From the IMG/VR virus record IMGVR_UViG_3300046683_000310, positions 1-42,425 of that record: a stretch of DNA of 42,425 nt; one strand, 5' to 3'. A program made the position numbers and the translations under genes. The stretch is from a virus. How positions within the stretch are numbered: position 1 is the stretch's first letter; every line of letters starts with the position of its first letter. The notes beneath the pieces are model-generated. The model saw nothing but the letters and a program-made list of their open reading frames with translations. It had not been told where the DNA came from and did not search any database. Positions 30,506 to 40,048 of the stretch are shown piece by piece.

Positions 30506-31075
30506 ATGCCGCAGCAGCAGCCCAATCCGCTCCTGATGATCCTGATGGCTCTGGCCCAGCGCCAGAGGCAGGGGCAGCAGCAGGGGCAACCGCAGCAGCA
30601 GCGGGGCATGAGGCCGATCGCCGCGCAGAATCGAGCGCGCACGATGGGCAACTATCAGCGCATGATGTTCGGACCCGGCGGCGAGCTGCGGCAGGGCGGC
30701 CCGACTTCCAATTCTGCCTACACGCCCGACACGTGGAAGATGATGAACTACCTGCAGCAGCGGTACTGGAATCCGGGCATCATGGGCAACGACACGTCGC
30801 CGGGGATGGACGTGTTTGCCGGCTTCAACCGCGGCACCAACTGGGACCCCAACGCCACGCGCGCGGAGAACAGCGCGACCAACCCGGTCAACGTCGGCAA
30901 CAACACGAACATGCGTGGCGGCGATCCCGGCAATCAGCCGAACATGCCGCGGCAGAGCGACCCGGCGCTTGATCGGTTCCTCGGCCAGCGCGGCGAGGGC
31001 GGCATGGGAGAATTCCTCCACGGCGGATGGGGCGGTGGTGGCGGCGGCAGCTACATCGGGCCCTACGAAACGTAG
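30506..31075 (+). CDS. Gln-rich virion-associated protein
   Basis: A 189-residue protein. The N-terminal helix is hydrophobic (LLMILMALAQRQRQG), followed by a Gln-rich stretch and a Met/Asn/Gly-rich body ending in a Gly tract (WGGGGGGSYIGPYET). The ATG follows the previous stop directly. Probably an internal or ejected virion protein paired with the 923-residue protein before it. Confidence 0.6.
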   Translation: MPQQQPNPLLMILMALAQRQRQGQQQGQPQQQRGMRPIAAQNRARTMGNYQRMMFGPGGELRQGGPTSNSAYTPDTWKMMNYLQQRYWNPGIMGNDTSPGMDVFAGFNRGTNWDPNATRAENSATNPVNVGNNTNMRGGDPGNQPNMPRQSDPALDRFLGQRGEGGMGEFLHGGWGGGGGGSYIGPYET

Positions 31076-31083
31076 GAGAAGCC

Positions 31084-32214
31084 ATGTTCGATGATCAGGG
31101 CATCTGGCATGAAGAGGTCTACAACCAGCCGCAGGGCGGCGCGTTGGGGGCGCTCAACATTCTCAACCAGTTCCAGTCCTTCAACAACTACCGCAAGAAC
31201 ACGGCGCGGCAGACGCTGGCGGATCTCTCCAATCAGGCGACCTTGGGAGAGAAGCACGGGCAGGACTTCTCTCAGTACCCCGAGGGCGAGGGCGCGGATA
31301 CGCAGCTGGGGATCTCGCATGGGACGGCGCAGACCATCTTCGGAAACGTCCCGCAGGAGAAGCTGAAGCAGGCGATCGCGGCTGCGCAGGCAGAGAACCC
31401 GGACGAGCCGCTGTCGGCGGAGAGGCTATCCACCATCTACTCGTCGCAGGGCATCACGCCGCCGGCCAATGTCGTGCGCTCGCAGGCGGAGAGCCGGAAG
31501 GCGGCGGCGACTCGGCTGACGACGATGAACAAGGCGATGGACCAGATCGCCAAGACGTACGTGACTCAGGGTCTGCCGGATAACGAGGTCCGCAAGAACG
31601 TCGTGGACAACCTCCACGTTATGAACTACGGCGGCGGCGAGCGCCCGGAAGAAGAGCAGCGGCTGCAGGAATACTTGCAGGCAGCGGGAACGGCCGCCGG
31701 CCCAAAGGTCACAGCCCAGATCGGGTTGACGACGGCGAAGACGGAGACCGAGGGCGAGAAGAAGGCCCACATCGCCGCCCAGACGGAAACCCTCGACGCG
31801 CTGCGAGATCCGCAGGTCCAGAAGACGCTGGCGCAGGCCGGGCTCGACCGCGAGCGGCGCGTTCTGCTCGGGATCAAAGAGGGGATCGAACGCGACAAGG
31901 CGGCCAACGGCGGCCTGACGGCAGCGGGACGCGTGACCGCGAAGGCGAAGCTGGCGCAGTTTGCTGTTCAGATGGCCGCGCAGCAGAAAGATGCCAACTA
32001 CTCGGTAGGGGCGGAGCAGGCGAGGCACAGGCAGGCGATCAAGACGCTGCAGGAGATGTCGGACAGCGTGCGCGCCGACCTCGATCGGGGCACGGCCGAC
32101 AAGGCGTATCCTCCCAACAGCAAGATCAAGCTGAAGACGGGCGAGGTCATTCAGACCGACGCCAACGGGAAGCCGATTGCCCAGCCCAACGCTGACGCCA
32201 ACAGCCCCTTCTGA
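31084..32214 (+). CDS. Helical virion protein, possibly ejected
   Basis: A 376-residue, charged, mostly helical protein with Ala/Gln/Lys-rich segments (KAAATRLTTMNKAMDQIAKT and on). Podoviruses encode two or three such helical ejection proteins together. It starts with GAGAAGCC before the ATG and overlaps the giant downstream gene by 38 bases. Assignment from composition and position. Confidence 0.65.
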   Translation: MFDDQGIWHEEVYNQPQGGALGALNILNQFQSFNNYRKNTARQTLADLSNQATLGEKHGQDFSQYPEGEGADTQLGISHGTAQTIFGNVPQEKLKQAIAAAQAENPDEPLSAERLSTIYSSQGITPPANVVRSQAESRKAAATRLTTMNKAMDQIAKTYVTQGLPDNEVRKNVVDNLHVMNYGGGERPEEEQRLQEYLQAAGTAAGPKVTAQIGLTTAKTETEGEKKAHIAAQTETLDALRDPQVQKTLAQAGLDRERRVLLGIKEGIERDKAANGGLTAAGRVTAKAKLAQFAVQMAAQQKDANYSVGAEQARHRQAIKTLQEMSDSVRADLDRGTADKAYPPNSKIKLKTGEVIQTDANGKPIAQPNADANSPF

Positions 32215-35200
32215 CGACTTCGAAGTCCTTGGCCCGGCGGACCATGCTGGGGAAGACTACGAGGTAATCGGTCCGGCGGATCACGTCCCCGCCCCCCAGC
32301 TGCCCATCACCAAGGCGGCGGCCGAAGCGACGGCGCGGCCCGACCTGCGCACGCAGATCGAGGTCCGCAATGCTGAGCAGCGTGCTGCCCAGCTGATCGG
32401 GAGCGCCCCGCCCAAGCGCGAGGAGGTCGCGAGCCAGCTCGGAGGTATCGGGGACCCGCGCGAGCCGATCAACGTGGCCGCGGCGCTGACGAGCGGGCTT
32501 CTGCCGACCACGACGCCCCAGACCGAACGGACCCTCCGGAACACCTACGGGCAGGTCGCCGGCGGAGCCTTGGGCGGCATCCAGAACACCGCATCCGCCT
32601 TCTCGTCGCCATCAAATCTGGCGTTGGGCGCTGGCATCGGCATGGCGCCGAAGATCGTTGGGAGGCTGGCTGCCACCGTCTTTTCTTCCGACATGCTCTC
32701 CAGCGTCTACCGGCAATCGCCGCAGCTGGTGGAGCTTCTGGTGGCCGGGCAATGGGGGGACGCTTCTCAGCTGGCGACACAGCTGGGTCTGACATCGATT
32801 GCCGCGATTGCGGCCGCGAAGCACGCCAAGCTCGGAGACGAGCCCAAACCTCCGCCGCCCAAGCCGGTCGAGCCGACCGTGGATGTCCCGAGTCAGGCGG
32901 CCGTCAAGGCGAAGCTCGCCATCCCGCCGGGTGCCTCCGATGCCCTGAAGACGAAGATCGAGGTGCAGACTGCCACGCAGGAGATTGCCCAGCGGATGCA
33001 GCAGGGCATCGCTTCCGTGGATGAGCAGAAGGCGGTCCAAGATCCGCTGCAGGGCGGTCCGGATTGGTCTCCCTTCGGGCTCTCCGAGGAGGAGCTGAAC
33101 AAGACGCGGCCGCCCAGCGGGACGATGGCGGATCAGGTAGAGGCGGCGCTACGAGCCCAGCGGGAGAAGCAAACCGGCCTTGTCGTCAGCCCGGCCGGGG
33201 ACGAGGTGGTCCCGAACAAGCCCGTGGACCCGACCTTGGAGCAGGGCGTCAAGGAGAAGCTGGTCCGGATGGGAGCCGATCCGGAGGACCCGCAGTCCAT
33301 CGCCAACGTGCTCGCGGACGCCAAGGGCATCCCACGGCCGGACGTGACGGTCGATCCCAAGCTGGCGGTCAGCCAGACGGAGGGCGACCAGATCTCCGTC
33401 CCCGTGGACGCCCCGGCTACCGCGATCGTGCATGAGATGGAGCACGCCGGCGAGAAGGCCGGCGCCAACCCGCCGCCGCCCGAGGGCGACCAGAGCACGA
33501 CGGCGGCTGGCTTCATGTTCGGGCAGGAGCCGCCTCGGGACATGGTGCTCGCGGAGAAGCATCTGCCGGGCTTCTCGGAGTGGGCGGAGACGCCGGCGGG
33601 CGCCGTCGATTACAAGCCGGAGTTCGTCAAGCAGCTTGGCGAGCGGCTGTCGGATCTGCGCGACATGGTGGCGCCCACGGTCGGCGTCTCGGACAAGGTC
33701 ATGGACACGATGGGCAAGGCCCGCGGTCCCGAGCTGCAGGCCGAGTTCCTGATGGCGCACAACGCGATCCTGAAGGCGGCGCGCGCGAAGTTCCGCGGGC
33801 TCTCGTCGCAGGAGAACGTCGCGTTCATCGACCGCATGAAGGCGAACATCGACCAGCCCACGCCGGAGCTGCAGGAGATCGCCAAGTTCTACAAGTCCGT
33901 GATGGACAGCTACCACGAGCGGGCGGACGCGGTTAAGGAGCTGGCCTATCGCGGCAGCCCCGGCGAATACGCAGACGATCCGGAGGCCGAGGGCTACTTC
34001 CGGGCCATCTGGGACGGTCGCTGGACGGGCGGCGCTCCCGAGGTCGGGATGTACGAGAAGTTCAAGCCCGATGTGGAGACGCGCAAGCCCGGCGGAGATC
34101 AGGGATTCTTCAAGCAGGCGAGCGGCCTGCCCATGCAGACGTTGATCGACATGGGCTATATCCCGCGGACGTGGGACGCCGCGGAGATGCTGAAGCTCGG
34201 GATCGCCTCCAAGGCCCGGTTCATTGGGCTGGGCGAATCCATGCTCTCTGCCTTCGAGAAGAAGGGGATCGTGAAGGTCCAGAGGGGCGAGGCGCCCCCG
34301 GCCGGCTTCGAGCCTTGGGAGCATCCGCAGCTGACCCGGTTTGCAGATTCGATCAAGGCGGCGCAGCGATTCCCGCAGGAGGCTGTCGAGCACGGCGACT
34401 ACTGGATCGACCCGCAGCTGGAGAATCTGCTCGGCAACTACTACTCGAAGAACTGGATTCGCGCCACGCAGCCGGCCTCGACGCTCTTGGCGCTGAAGGG
34501 CTTCACGACGGCGCAGGAGCTGATGTTCGCGCTTCCCCATTTGCAGAACACCACGATGGCGACCTCCGCGATGGAGATCGCGAGCGGCCTGACGGAGCTG
34601 TACAACCAAGGCATCCGGGGAGTGGATGCGGACAACATCCCGCCGCTGAAGTTCCAGATCGGCAAAAGCGAGGTCGAGGTGACGGGACGACAGGCGGCTC
34701 TGGCGCGCGGCGCCGCAAAGGTCATGGAGGGGATGTTGCCGGCGGTCAGCGCCGGGCGGTACATCGAGAAGTCCGGCCGCATATATCGCGTCCTTTCGAC
34801 GCCCGAGGAATTCTGGACGCGCGCCGATGCGAAATATATGGCGGACAACCCCTACATGAAAGAGGCGGCGGAAGTCCTCTTCGAGTCTGGCGGCCACATC
34901 CCGTGGGACGAGACGCAAACGCAGGACCTAATGCAGCAGAGCAAGGATGCGTGGCGCAACGACCAGAACGGCCGCTCGATTGCCAAAATCCTTGGCTGGG
35001 GCGGCGAGCTGCCGGGCCGCGTGCTGGGATCTCGGGCGATCTTCTCGGCCATCTCCCGGATGAAGGCAACGGCCTACTTCGAGACCTACGTTTCCCTGCG
35101 CGCCAAGTACGCGGAGGAGGTCGCGACCGGGCAGATGTCAAAGGGGCGGGTTGGACGGATGGCTTGGGACCACGTGGACAACGTCTACGGGATGATCGAC

Positions 35201-36319
35201 TACACGCGCACGTGGTTCTGGAATCGGACCTTCGGCAGCACCGTCATGGGTCTGGTCCGGGCGCCCGGCTGGACGATCGGCGGCCTGCAGTCTGTTGGCC
35301 GGGGGGCCATCGAGGGAGCGAAGGATCTGGCGGCGCCCCTGAAGCTGATCGGCTCCGGTGACGAGGGGCTGAATGTCAAGAACGCCACCCCCGATCTGGA
35401 CATCCGGACGGCTTGGCCGATCGCCTACCTTCTGCCGATGGCGGCGATGGCGACCGTCTACCAGCTGGCCAAGACGGGCACGACGCCGCAGGAGCCGCTG
35501 GATATCGCCTACCCGAAGTCCGGCGGCGTCAACGACCGCGGGCACGCCAACCGTCGCTCCGTCTTCGGCTACGGCCCCGACTGGTACAACTGGGCCCACC
35601 ATCCCGGCACGACGGCATGGCACAAGATGGCCGGCATCCTGTCTCGGACGGGCGAATCCCTGCAGAACAGGGACTACTACGGCCAGCGCATCTATGATCC
35701 GACAGCGGATTCCTCGACCAAGTTCCTGCTCGGAGCGGGGCACGTTGTGCTGCCTTCCCCGTTCGCCTACGCCGGCGTGAAGCAGACCATGCAGGAGGAC
35801 GAGGGCAAGCCGACAGCCGAGCAGATTCAGGACCAGCTCTTGACGCTGACCGGCAACAAGCCGGCGCCGTCGTCTCTGGAGAACACGTCAGCCGAAGACG
35901 TGATGGACAAGATCTTCGTGGCCAAGCGGGCCGAGCAGGGCATCGAGGCGGACGTTTTTGACGACCGCCAGAAGATGCGGCAGTGGGTCCGGAAGATTCG
36001 CGAGGGTGGCAAGGAAGCCCAGCAGGGCGTGATCAACGACATTGTCGCGGCCGGCGGTGGTAATCGGATCGTGGCCGGGGTCCTGAAGCGGGCTCAAATG
36101 CCGCCCGAAGACAGCCTCTTCTCCATGCTCACATGGAAGGAAGCCAATCAGGTCTGGGACCACACCTCGGATGCGGAGAAGAAGCGGTGGACGCCGATCT
36201 TCCTGCAGAAGCTGGGAAGGGTTGACCCCTCCAAGTCCAACTACCCGGCGCGCGAGCAGAAACTGCTTCAGGAAGCACAGGCGAAACTCGGCCTTCAGCC
36301 AAATTCTGTCAGTGAGTAG
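32177..36319 (+). CDS. Giant ejection-type virion protein with HExxH motif
   Basis: A 1380-residue protein. It begins from a TTG inside the previous gene and has a duplicated N-terminal motif (DDFEVLGPADH, EDYEVIGPADH). Residues 60-400 are Ala/Pro-rich and helical. HEMEH (419-423) in ATAIVHEMEHAGEKAG is a zincin-type zinc-binding motif. The remaining 950 residues are long helices, with hydrophobic stretches near 1080-1100 that could insert into a membrane. Size and position match internal proteins such as T7 gp16 or P22 gp16/gp20 that are ejected to open a DNA channel. The first in-frame ATG is far downstream, so the TTG, with GGGAAG ahead, is preferred. Confidence 0.75.
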   Translation: MPSPTLTPTAPSDDFEVLGPADHAGEDYEVIGPADHVPAPQLPITKAAAEATARPDLRTQIEVRNAEQRAAQLIGSAPPKREEVASQLGGIGDPREPINVAAALTSGLLPTTTPQTERTLRNTYGQVAGGALGGIQNTASAFSSPSNLALGAGIGMAPKIVGRLAATVFSSDMLSSVYRQSPQLVELLVAGQWGDASQLATQLGLTSIAAIAAAKHAKLGDEPKPPPPKPVEPTVDVPSQAAVKAKLAIPPGASDALKTKIEVQTATQEIAQRMQQGIASVDEQKAVQDPLQGGPDWSPFGLSEEELNKTRPPSGTMADQVEAALRAQREKQTGLVVSPAGDEVVPNKPVDPTLEQGVKEKLVRMGADPEDPQSIANVLADAKGIPRPDVTVDPKLAVSQTEGDQISVPVDAPATAIVHEMEHAGEKAGANPPPPEGDQSTTAAGFMFGQEPPRDMVLAEKHLPGFSEWAETPAGAVDYKPEFVKQLGERLSDLRDMVAPTVGVSDKVMDTMGKARGPELQAEFLMAHNAILKAARAKFRGLSSQENVAFIDRMKANIDQPTPELQEIAKFYKSVMDSYHERADAVKELAYRGSPGEYADDPEAEGYFRAIWDGRWTGGAPEVGMYEKFKPDVETRKPGGDQGFFKQASGLPMQTLIDMGYIPRTWDAAEMLKLGIASKARFIGLGESMLSAFEKKGIVKVQRGEAPPAGFEPWEHPQLTRFADSIKAAQRFPQEAVEHGDYWIDPQLENLLGNYYSKNWIRATQPASTLLALKGFTTAQELMFALPHLQNTTMATSAMEIASGLTELYNQGIRGVDADNIPPLKFQIGKSEVEVTGRQAALARGAAKVMEGMLPAVSAGRYIEKSGRIYRVLSTPEEFWTRADAKYMADNPYMKEAAEVLFESGGHIPWDETQTQDLMQQSKDAWRNDQNGRSIAKILGWGGELPGRVLGSRAIFSAISRMKATAYFETYVSLRAKYAEEVATGQMSKGRVGRMAWDHVDNVYGMIDYTRTWFWNRTFGSTVMGLVRAPGWTIGGLQSVGRGAIEGAKDLAAPLKLIGSGDEGLNVKNATPDLDIRTAWPIAYLLPMAAMATVYQLAKTGTTPQEPLDIAYPKSGGVNDRGHANRRSVFGYGPDWYNWAHHPGTTAWHKMAGILSRTGESLQNRDYYGQRIYDPTADSSTKFLLGAGHVVLPSPFAYAGVKQTMQEDEGKPTAEQIQDQLLTLTGNKPAPSSLENTSAEDVMDKIFVAKRAEQGIEADVFDDRQKMRQWVRKIREGGKEAQQGVINDIVAAGGGNRIVAGVLKRAQMPPEDSLFSMLTWKEANQVWDHTSDAEKKRWTPIFLQKLGRVDPSKSNYPAREQKLLQEAQAKLGLQPNSVSE

Positions 36320-36369
36320 GCCGAAAACTGTTACCATTGGCGGAAGACAATCAAAAATAGGAGACGACG

Positions 36370-36762
36370 ATGGCCATCACTCAGCAGGACATCGAGGGTC
36401 GGCTTATCATGTTTCTGGGCGCCGCGCGAACGGTCAACCTCAACGTGGTGGCCGTGACCAACGTCGTGACGCCGGGCTCGATCTGGCTCCGGTGGCTGCC
36501 GCTCTATATGGTGCTGACCAATTTCTCGACGGGCTCCGGCTTGGTGCCGACCGCCACGGTCTCCGCCGGCGCGATCACGGCCGCGGCTCCGACCGACTTC
36601 AAGGCGGCCGCGGCGCTCTCGGGCAGCGGGCCGACGCAGGTCATTCCGGCGCTCTCCACGATCTCCGCCTACACGCCTTCACAGGCGTTCCTCTTCGCGG
36701 TGACGGCCGGCGCGGCCGGCACGTGCGACGTTCTTTGCTACGGCGTGGTCGAAGGCGGCTAA
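36370..36762 (+). CDS. Small beta-rich virion protein
   Basis: A 130-residue, Ala/Thr/Val-rich protein with a GGAGACGACG ribosome-binding site. It begins MAITQQDIEGRLIMFLGAAR and is mostly beta. It is the first of a run of small structural genes between the ejection protein and tailspike. Possibly a head or tail fibre element. A TACCAT hexamer lies at 36332-36337 in the preceding 50-bp gap. Confidence 0.6.
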   Translation: MAITQQDIEGRLIMFLGAARTVNLNVVAVTNVVTPGSIWLRWLPLYMVLTNFSTGSGLVPTATVSAGAITAAAPTDFKAAAALSGSGPTQVIPALSTISAYTPSQAFLFAVTAGAAGTCDVLCYGVVEGG

Positions 36763-37200
36763 GTGGCAGGTCTCGTCCTTAAGGATTTGGAAGGGAAGAA
36801 CCTTGATGCGCCGCCTTGGGGCTTCGCCATTCTCACGGTGCCGATGTCTCCGATGTCCGTACTCACGACCTACAACTTCACGGTTGCGGGCAGATTGGAG
36901 ACGTTCTGCTCGAACAAGACTGTCATCTTGGCGATCAACTTCGGAAATTACTCGGGCGCTCCGGGGTCTTTCAACTGGTCCATCGGTTCCGCGCCGGGGT
37001 ACAACGATTTCGGCGCCGCCACGACCACATGGAGCGCAGCGTCACAGGCTCCGACTCTTGTCATGCTGGGTCTTGTCGGGACGCCGTTCAATCCGCTCAT
37101 CTATTCGTCGGTCGGATTGACGTTTGGGATACAGGTGACTCCGACCAGTGGGGCTACGACCAACACGGTAGAAGTCACGCCGGTAGGCTACTTGATTTGA
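36763..37200 (+). CDS. Small beta-rich virion protein
   Basis: A 145-residue protein from a GTG placed directly after the previous stop. Sequence rich in Thr, Ser, Asn and aromatic residues (TFCSNKTVILAINFGNYSGA), typical of fibre or spike domains. No specific family recognised. Confidence 0.6.
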   Translation: MAGLVLKDLEGKNLDAPPWGFAILTVPMSPMSVLTTYNFTVAGRLETFCSNKTVILAINFGNYSGAPGSFNWSIGSAPGYNDFGAATTTWSAASQAPTLVMLGLVGTPFNPLIYSSVGLTFGIQVTPTSGATTNTVEVTPVGYLI

Positions 37201-37213
37201 AGAGGGACGACCG

Positions 37214-37357
37214 ATGCCAGCAAAAAGCAAGGCCCAGCTTCGGTGGGTGAATTCTCCGTCCGGCCACAAGGCGCTCGGAGAAGCAGGCGTGAAGGAATGG
37301 GATCAGGCAACGAAGGGCAAGAAGCTGCCCGAAAAGGTCAGCAAGCCCAAGAAGTAG
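37214..37357 (+). CDS. DUF3008-like small basic protein
   Basis: A 47-residue, Lys-rich protein starting MPAKSKAQLRWVNSPSGHKA and ending GKKLPEKVSKPKK. This matches the general form of the small basic DUF3008-type proteins seen in many phages, here in a shortened version. GAGGGACG ahead of the ATG is the ribosome-binding site. Function unknown; probably nucleic acid associated. Confidence 0.65.
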   Translation: MPAKSKAQLRWVNSPSGHKALGEAGVKEWDQATKGKKLPEKVSKPKK

Positions 37358-37404
37358 AAACGACCGGTAAGAGACCGGGCGGGCCATAAACAGGAGGAAC
37401 GCTC

Positions 37405-37905
37405 ATGGCGGCACCGACACGGCAGATCATTGTCGATCTCGATTTCACGTATCCGCAGCGGTGGAAGGCCAATGGCGCGGCCTTCATCTGGACCCGGCGC
37501 GTCTACTTCCGCGACTTCGCGGCCGCGGCGGTGACAGGCGACCTCGATGTGGTCGGCTTCCCCGGCGCGGTGCTGGTCGAGGGCGCGTACGCGATGGTGA
37601 ACACCCCGTTCACCGGTGGCGCCGCGGCGACGGCTACCCTCTCCGCCGGCACGACCGGTTCGCCCGCGCTCTACATGGCCGCGCAGGACGTGTTCTCCAC
37701 GACCGCGGCCACGCCGACCGCCCCGAAGGCGCTGGTCGGCCTGACGCTGGTTCCCGGTACGTATCTGGGCACGGCGGCGACCCCGCTGGCTACGTCCACG
37801 GTTCGCTTCCGTCTGACGACAACGGTTGGAAACACCAACGTGCTGACGGCGGGTGTCGCGGACGTGTTCCTGCGGTTGAGGGCGACGGCTTACAGGGCGA
37901 AGTAA
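37405..37905 (+). CDS. Beta-rich virion protein
   Basis: A 166-residue, Ala/Thr/Val-rich protein with an AGGAGGAACGC ribosome-binding site. It has regular beta-strand segments (for example TATPTAPKALVGLTLVPGTYLG) and is likely a minor structural or tail protein. It follows a 47-bp gap with a short CCGGT/ACCGG hairpin. Confidence 0.6.
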   Translation: MAAPTRQIIVDLDFTYPQRWKANGAAFIWTRRVYFRDFAAAAVTGDLDVVGFPGAVLVEGAYAMVNTPFTGGAAATATLSAGTTGSPALYMAAQDVFSTTAATPTAPKALVGLTLVPGTYLGTAATPLATSTVRFRLTTTVGNTNVLTAGVADVFLRLRATAYRAK

Positions 37906-38268
37906 GTGGCTCAGATCCCCGGTCCCAACAGCGACTGGCTGCCGCTGGCGGCAACGCAGTACATCGTGGGCGCGGCCTCTACCGCGCTCACGATTCCCAA
38001 CCCGGCCACCCAGACGCCGCCGGTCAAGAACAGCGGCAACATGGTCATTGCCGCCTTCCTGATTCCGCAGGGGGCGGCCTACTGGATGCGTGGCGACGGC
38101 ACAGCCGCGGTGGCCACCGTCACGGGCGGTCTGAAGATCAACATCGGGGACTACCGGATCGTCTACGGCTTCCCCGCGCTCATCAAGATCCGCGTCATTC
38201 AGGACGGGGCTGGTGGTGCGCTGCAGGTCGAATACTTCCTGTATCGGAACCAGCCGGTAGGACCGTAA
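37906..38268 (+). CDS. Small beta-rich virion protein
   Basis: A 120-residue protein from GTG after the previous stop. Sequence is beta-rich (GGLKINIGDYRIVYGFPALIK) and similar in style to the protein at 12168-12515. Placed directly before the tailspike gene, so it may be a spike-attachment or fibre component. Confidence 0.6.
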   Translation: MAQIPGPNSDWLPLAATQYIVGAASTALTIPNPATQTPPVKNSGNMVIAAFLIPQGAAYWMRGDGTAAVATVTGGLKINIGDYRIVYGFPALIKIRVIQDGAGGALQVEYFLYRNQPVGP

Positions 38269-38269
38269 C

Positions 38270-40048
38270 GTGCCGGCCGGCAATCGCTTCGGCATTGACA
38301 CGCCGGACGGGATTCGGCAGGGCTCCGGCTTGGCCTCGGGCAGCGCCCCGAGCGGCACGGCCACGCCCAACTGGATCAACGTCAAGAGTCAGGGCGCGCA
38401 GGGCAACGGCGTGGCGGACGACACGGCCGCCATCCAGCGAGCGATCAACGCCATCCCGGCACAGGGCGGCACCGTCTACTTCCCGGCCGGCCAGTACAAG
38501 ATCAGCTCCACGCTGACGATCGGCAACGGCTCGTCCGGCGCCATCTCTACGATCGGGAACAATCTGCGTCTGCTTGGGCAGGGCGGCCCGACCAACATTG
38601 CGTTCGGGGATTCCAAGGCCGGCGTGGCGCTGGTCTGGGCCGGCGGTGCCTCGATCATGCTCAACGTCTTGGGCCCGATCTCCGGCGTGGGGATCGACGG
38701 TTTCTATTTCGACGCTGCCGGTCTGGCCAACACGTGCCTCCGCGTCGATCATTCCGACCGCTCCAACTACACGAAGATCGAGTGCATCAACTTCCTGACG
38801 GAGGGGATTATCCAGACGGCGTACCCGGCGCCTACTGGATTCAACAACGGCTCGAACGGGAACCTCTTCAAGTTCGTCTACGTCACGCAGATCACCTCCG
38901 TGGTGACGGGCATGAGGATCGGGGAGAACACGCTGGGCAGTTTTCCGAACCTCGATCCGGCCAGCAACTTTTATGAGGACTTGGCCATCTTCTGCTCGGT
39001 CGGCGGCTCGATCGCTCTGCAGACGCGCTACTGCGACTCGGAGATGTTCGTCAACTGCTCGCTCAACGCGACCATCCCGCACGACGTGGTTGTGGTTGGG
39101 AGCGTCTTCCCTCAGAACCTCGTCTTCACCAACGGCAACAACCTTCCCCGTCTGGACACGATCACGGGCGCGGCCAACAACGGCGGCGGCCTGATCCGGA
39201 TCACGACAACCCCGGCGCATGGCCGGCGGACGGGGGACTGGGTTTCCGTGATCAGCGTCGGAGGCGTGCCCAACGCCACGGGTGTCTGGAAGATCACGGT
39301 GATCAGCGGCACGACCTACGACCTGCAAGGCTCGACGTTCGGCGGCGCGTACACCTCCGGCGGAACGGCGCAGGGCAACCCGATTCAGGAGACGACGGGG
39401 ACGTGGGCCCCGATCGTTCAGGCGTCCGGCGGCGTCCGGTGGGACGGCGTCAACATGGCCAATTCGCTTGGCTACTGGAGCTGTCCTCAGCCGGCGATCA
39501 CGTCCGTGGCGGGGACGACATCCTCGAACGTCAACTTCGGACCGCAGCCGCGCGACGTGGTGCTCGCGACCGCGGCAGCCGGAACGCTGGTCAATTCCGC
39601 AGCCTCTGACGTAGCGACCTACACCTACACGCTGCCTGCCGGCATCCTCAACTTCGTGGGCGCGGAGCTGCGCGTGCGCTGCAACGGGATCTACACGTCC
39701 ACGACCGCGGTCACGTGGGTATTCCGCCTGAAGGTCGGTGGCACCAACTTCGTCAGCGCGTCGATCGCCGGCCCGCTGACGGCGACCAATCTGCCCTTCG
39801 TGGTCATTGGCGGCTTGCTCACCCGCACAACGGGCGCCTCCGGCGTGGTGGCGATCTCGAATGAGATGGCGGCTATGGCGCTCGTCTCTCCGACCATCGG
39901 GGCCTCTGGCAACACGACGCTCACGCTCGACCTCACCGGCAAGCTGGTGATCGAGGCGGACCTGAACATCGCCAGCGGCACGCCGGCGAACAACGGGACT
40001 GGGCAGGCGTTCATCCTCGAAGTGGCGTATGCACGCGCGACGGCATGA
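38270..40048 (+). CDS. Tailspike with pectate-lyase-type beta-helix
   Basis: A 592-residue protein. The segment GVADDTAAIQRAINAIPAQGGTVYFPAGQYKI, split here at residues 47-78, is the classic start of a pectate-lyase-superfamily beta-helix, as in phage tailspikes that bind and cleave surface polysaccharide. Central repeats follow (about 80-330) and the C-terminal domain (430-592) is a beta-sandwich-like knob. Start is GTG at 38270. It determines host range and ends the virion operon; the endolysin gene overlaps its stop. Confidence 0.85.
   Translation: MPAGNRFGIDTPDGIRQGSGLASGSAPSGTATPNWINVKSQGAQGNGVADDTAAIQRAINAIPAQGGTVYFPAGQYKISSTLTIGNGSSGAISTIGNNLRLLGQGGPTNIAFGDSKAGVALVWAGGASIMLNVLGPISGVGIDGFYFDAAGLANTCLRVDHSDRSNYTKIECINFLTEGIIQTAYPAPTGFNNGSNGNLFKFVYVTQITSVVTGMRIGENTLGSFPNLDPASNFYEDLAIFCSVGGSIALQTRYCDSEMFVNCSLNATIPHDVVVVGSVFPQNLVFTNGNNLPRLDTITGAANNGGGLIRITTTPAHGRRTGDWVSVISVGGVPNATGVWKITVISGTTYDLQGSTFGGAYTSGGTAQGNPIQETTGTWAPIVQASGGVRWDGVNMANSLGYWSCPQPAITSVAGTTSSNVNFGPQPRDVVLATAAAGTLVNSAASDVATYTYTLPAGILNFVGAELRVRCNGIYTSTTAVTWVFRLKVGGTNFVSASIAGPLTATNLPFVVIGGLLTRTTGASGVVAISNEMAAMALVSPTIGASGNTTLTLDLTGKLVIEADLNIASGTPANNGTGQAFILEVAYARATA

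Noticed and set aside
29500-30972. 490-residue plus-strand frame
   Set aside because: Another frame of the virion genes at 27734 and 30506; Arg/Gly/Ser-rich, no ribosome-binding site.
29090-31021. 643-residue minus-strand frame
   Set aside because: Runs opposite two virion genes, no start signal, Val/Ala/His/Arg-rich shadow sequence.
33149-34918. 589-residue minus-strand frame
   Set aside because: Reverse shadow of the 1380-residue virion protein; strongly Leu/Arg/His-rich.
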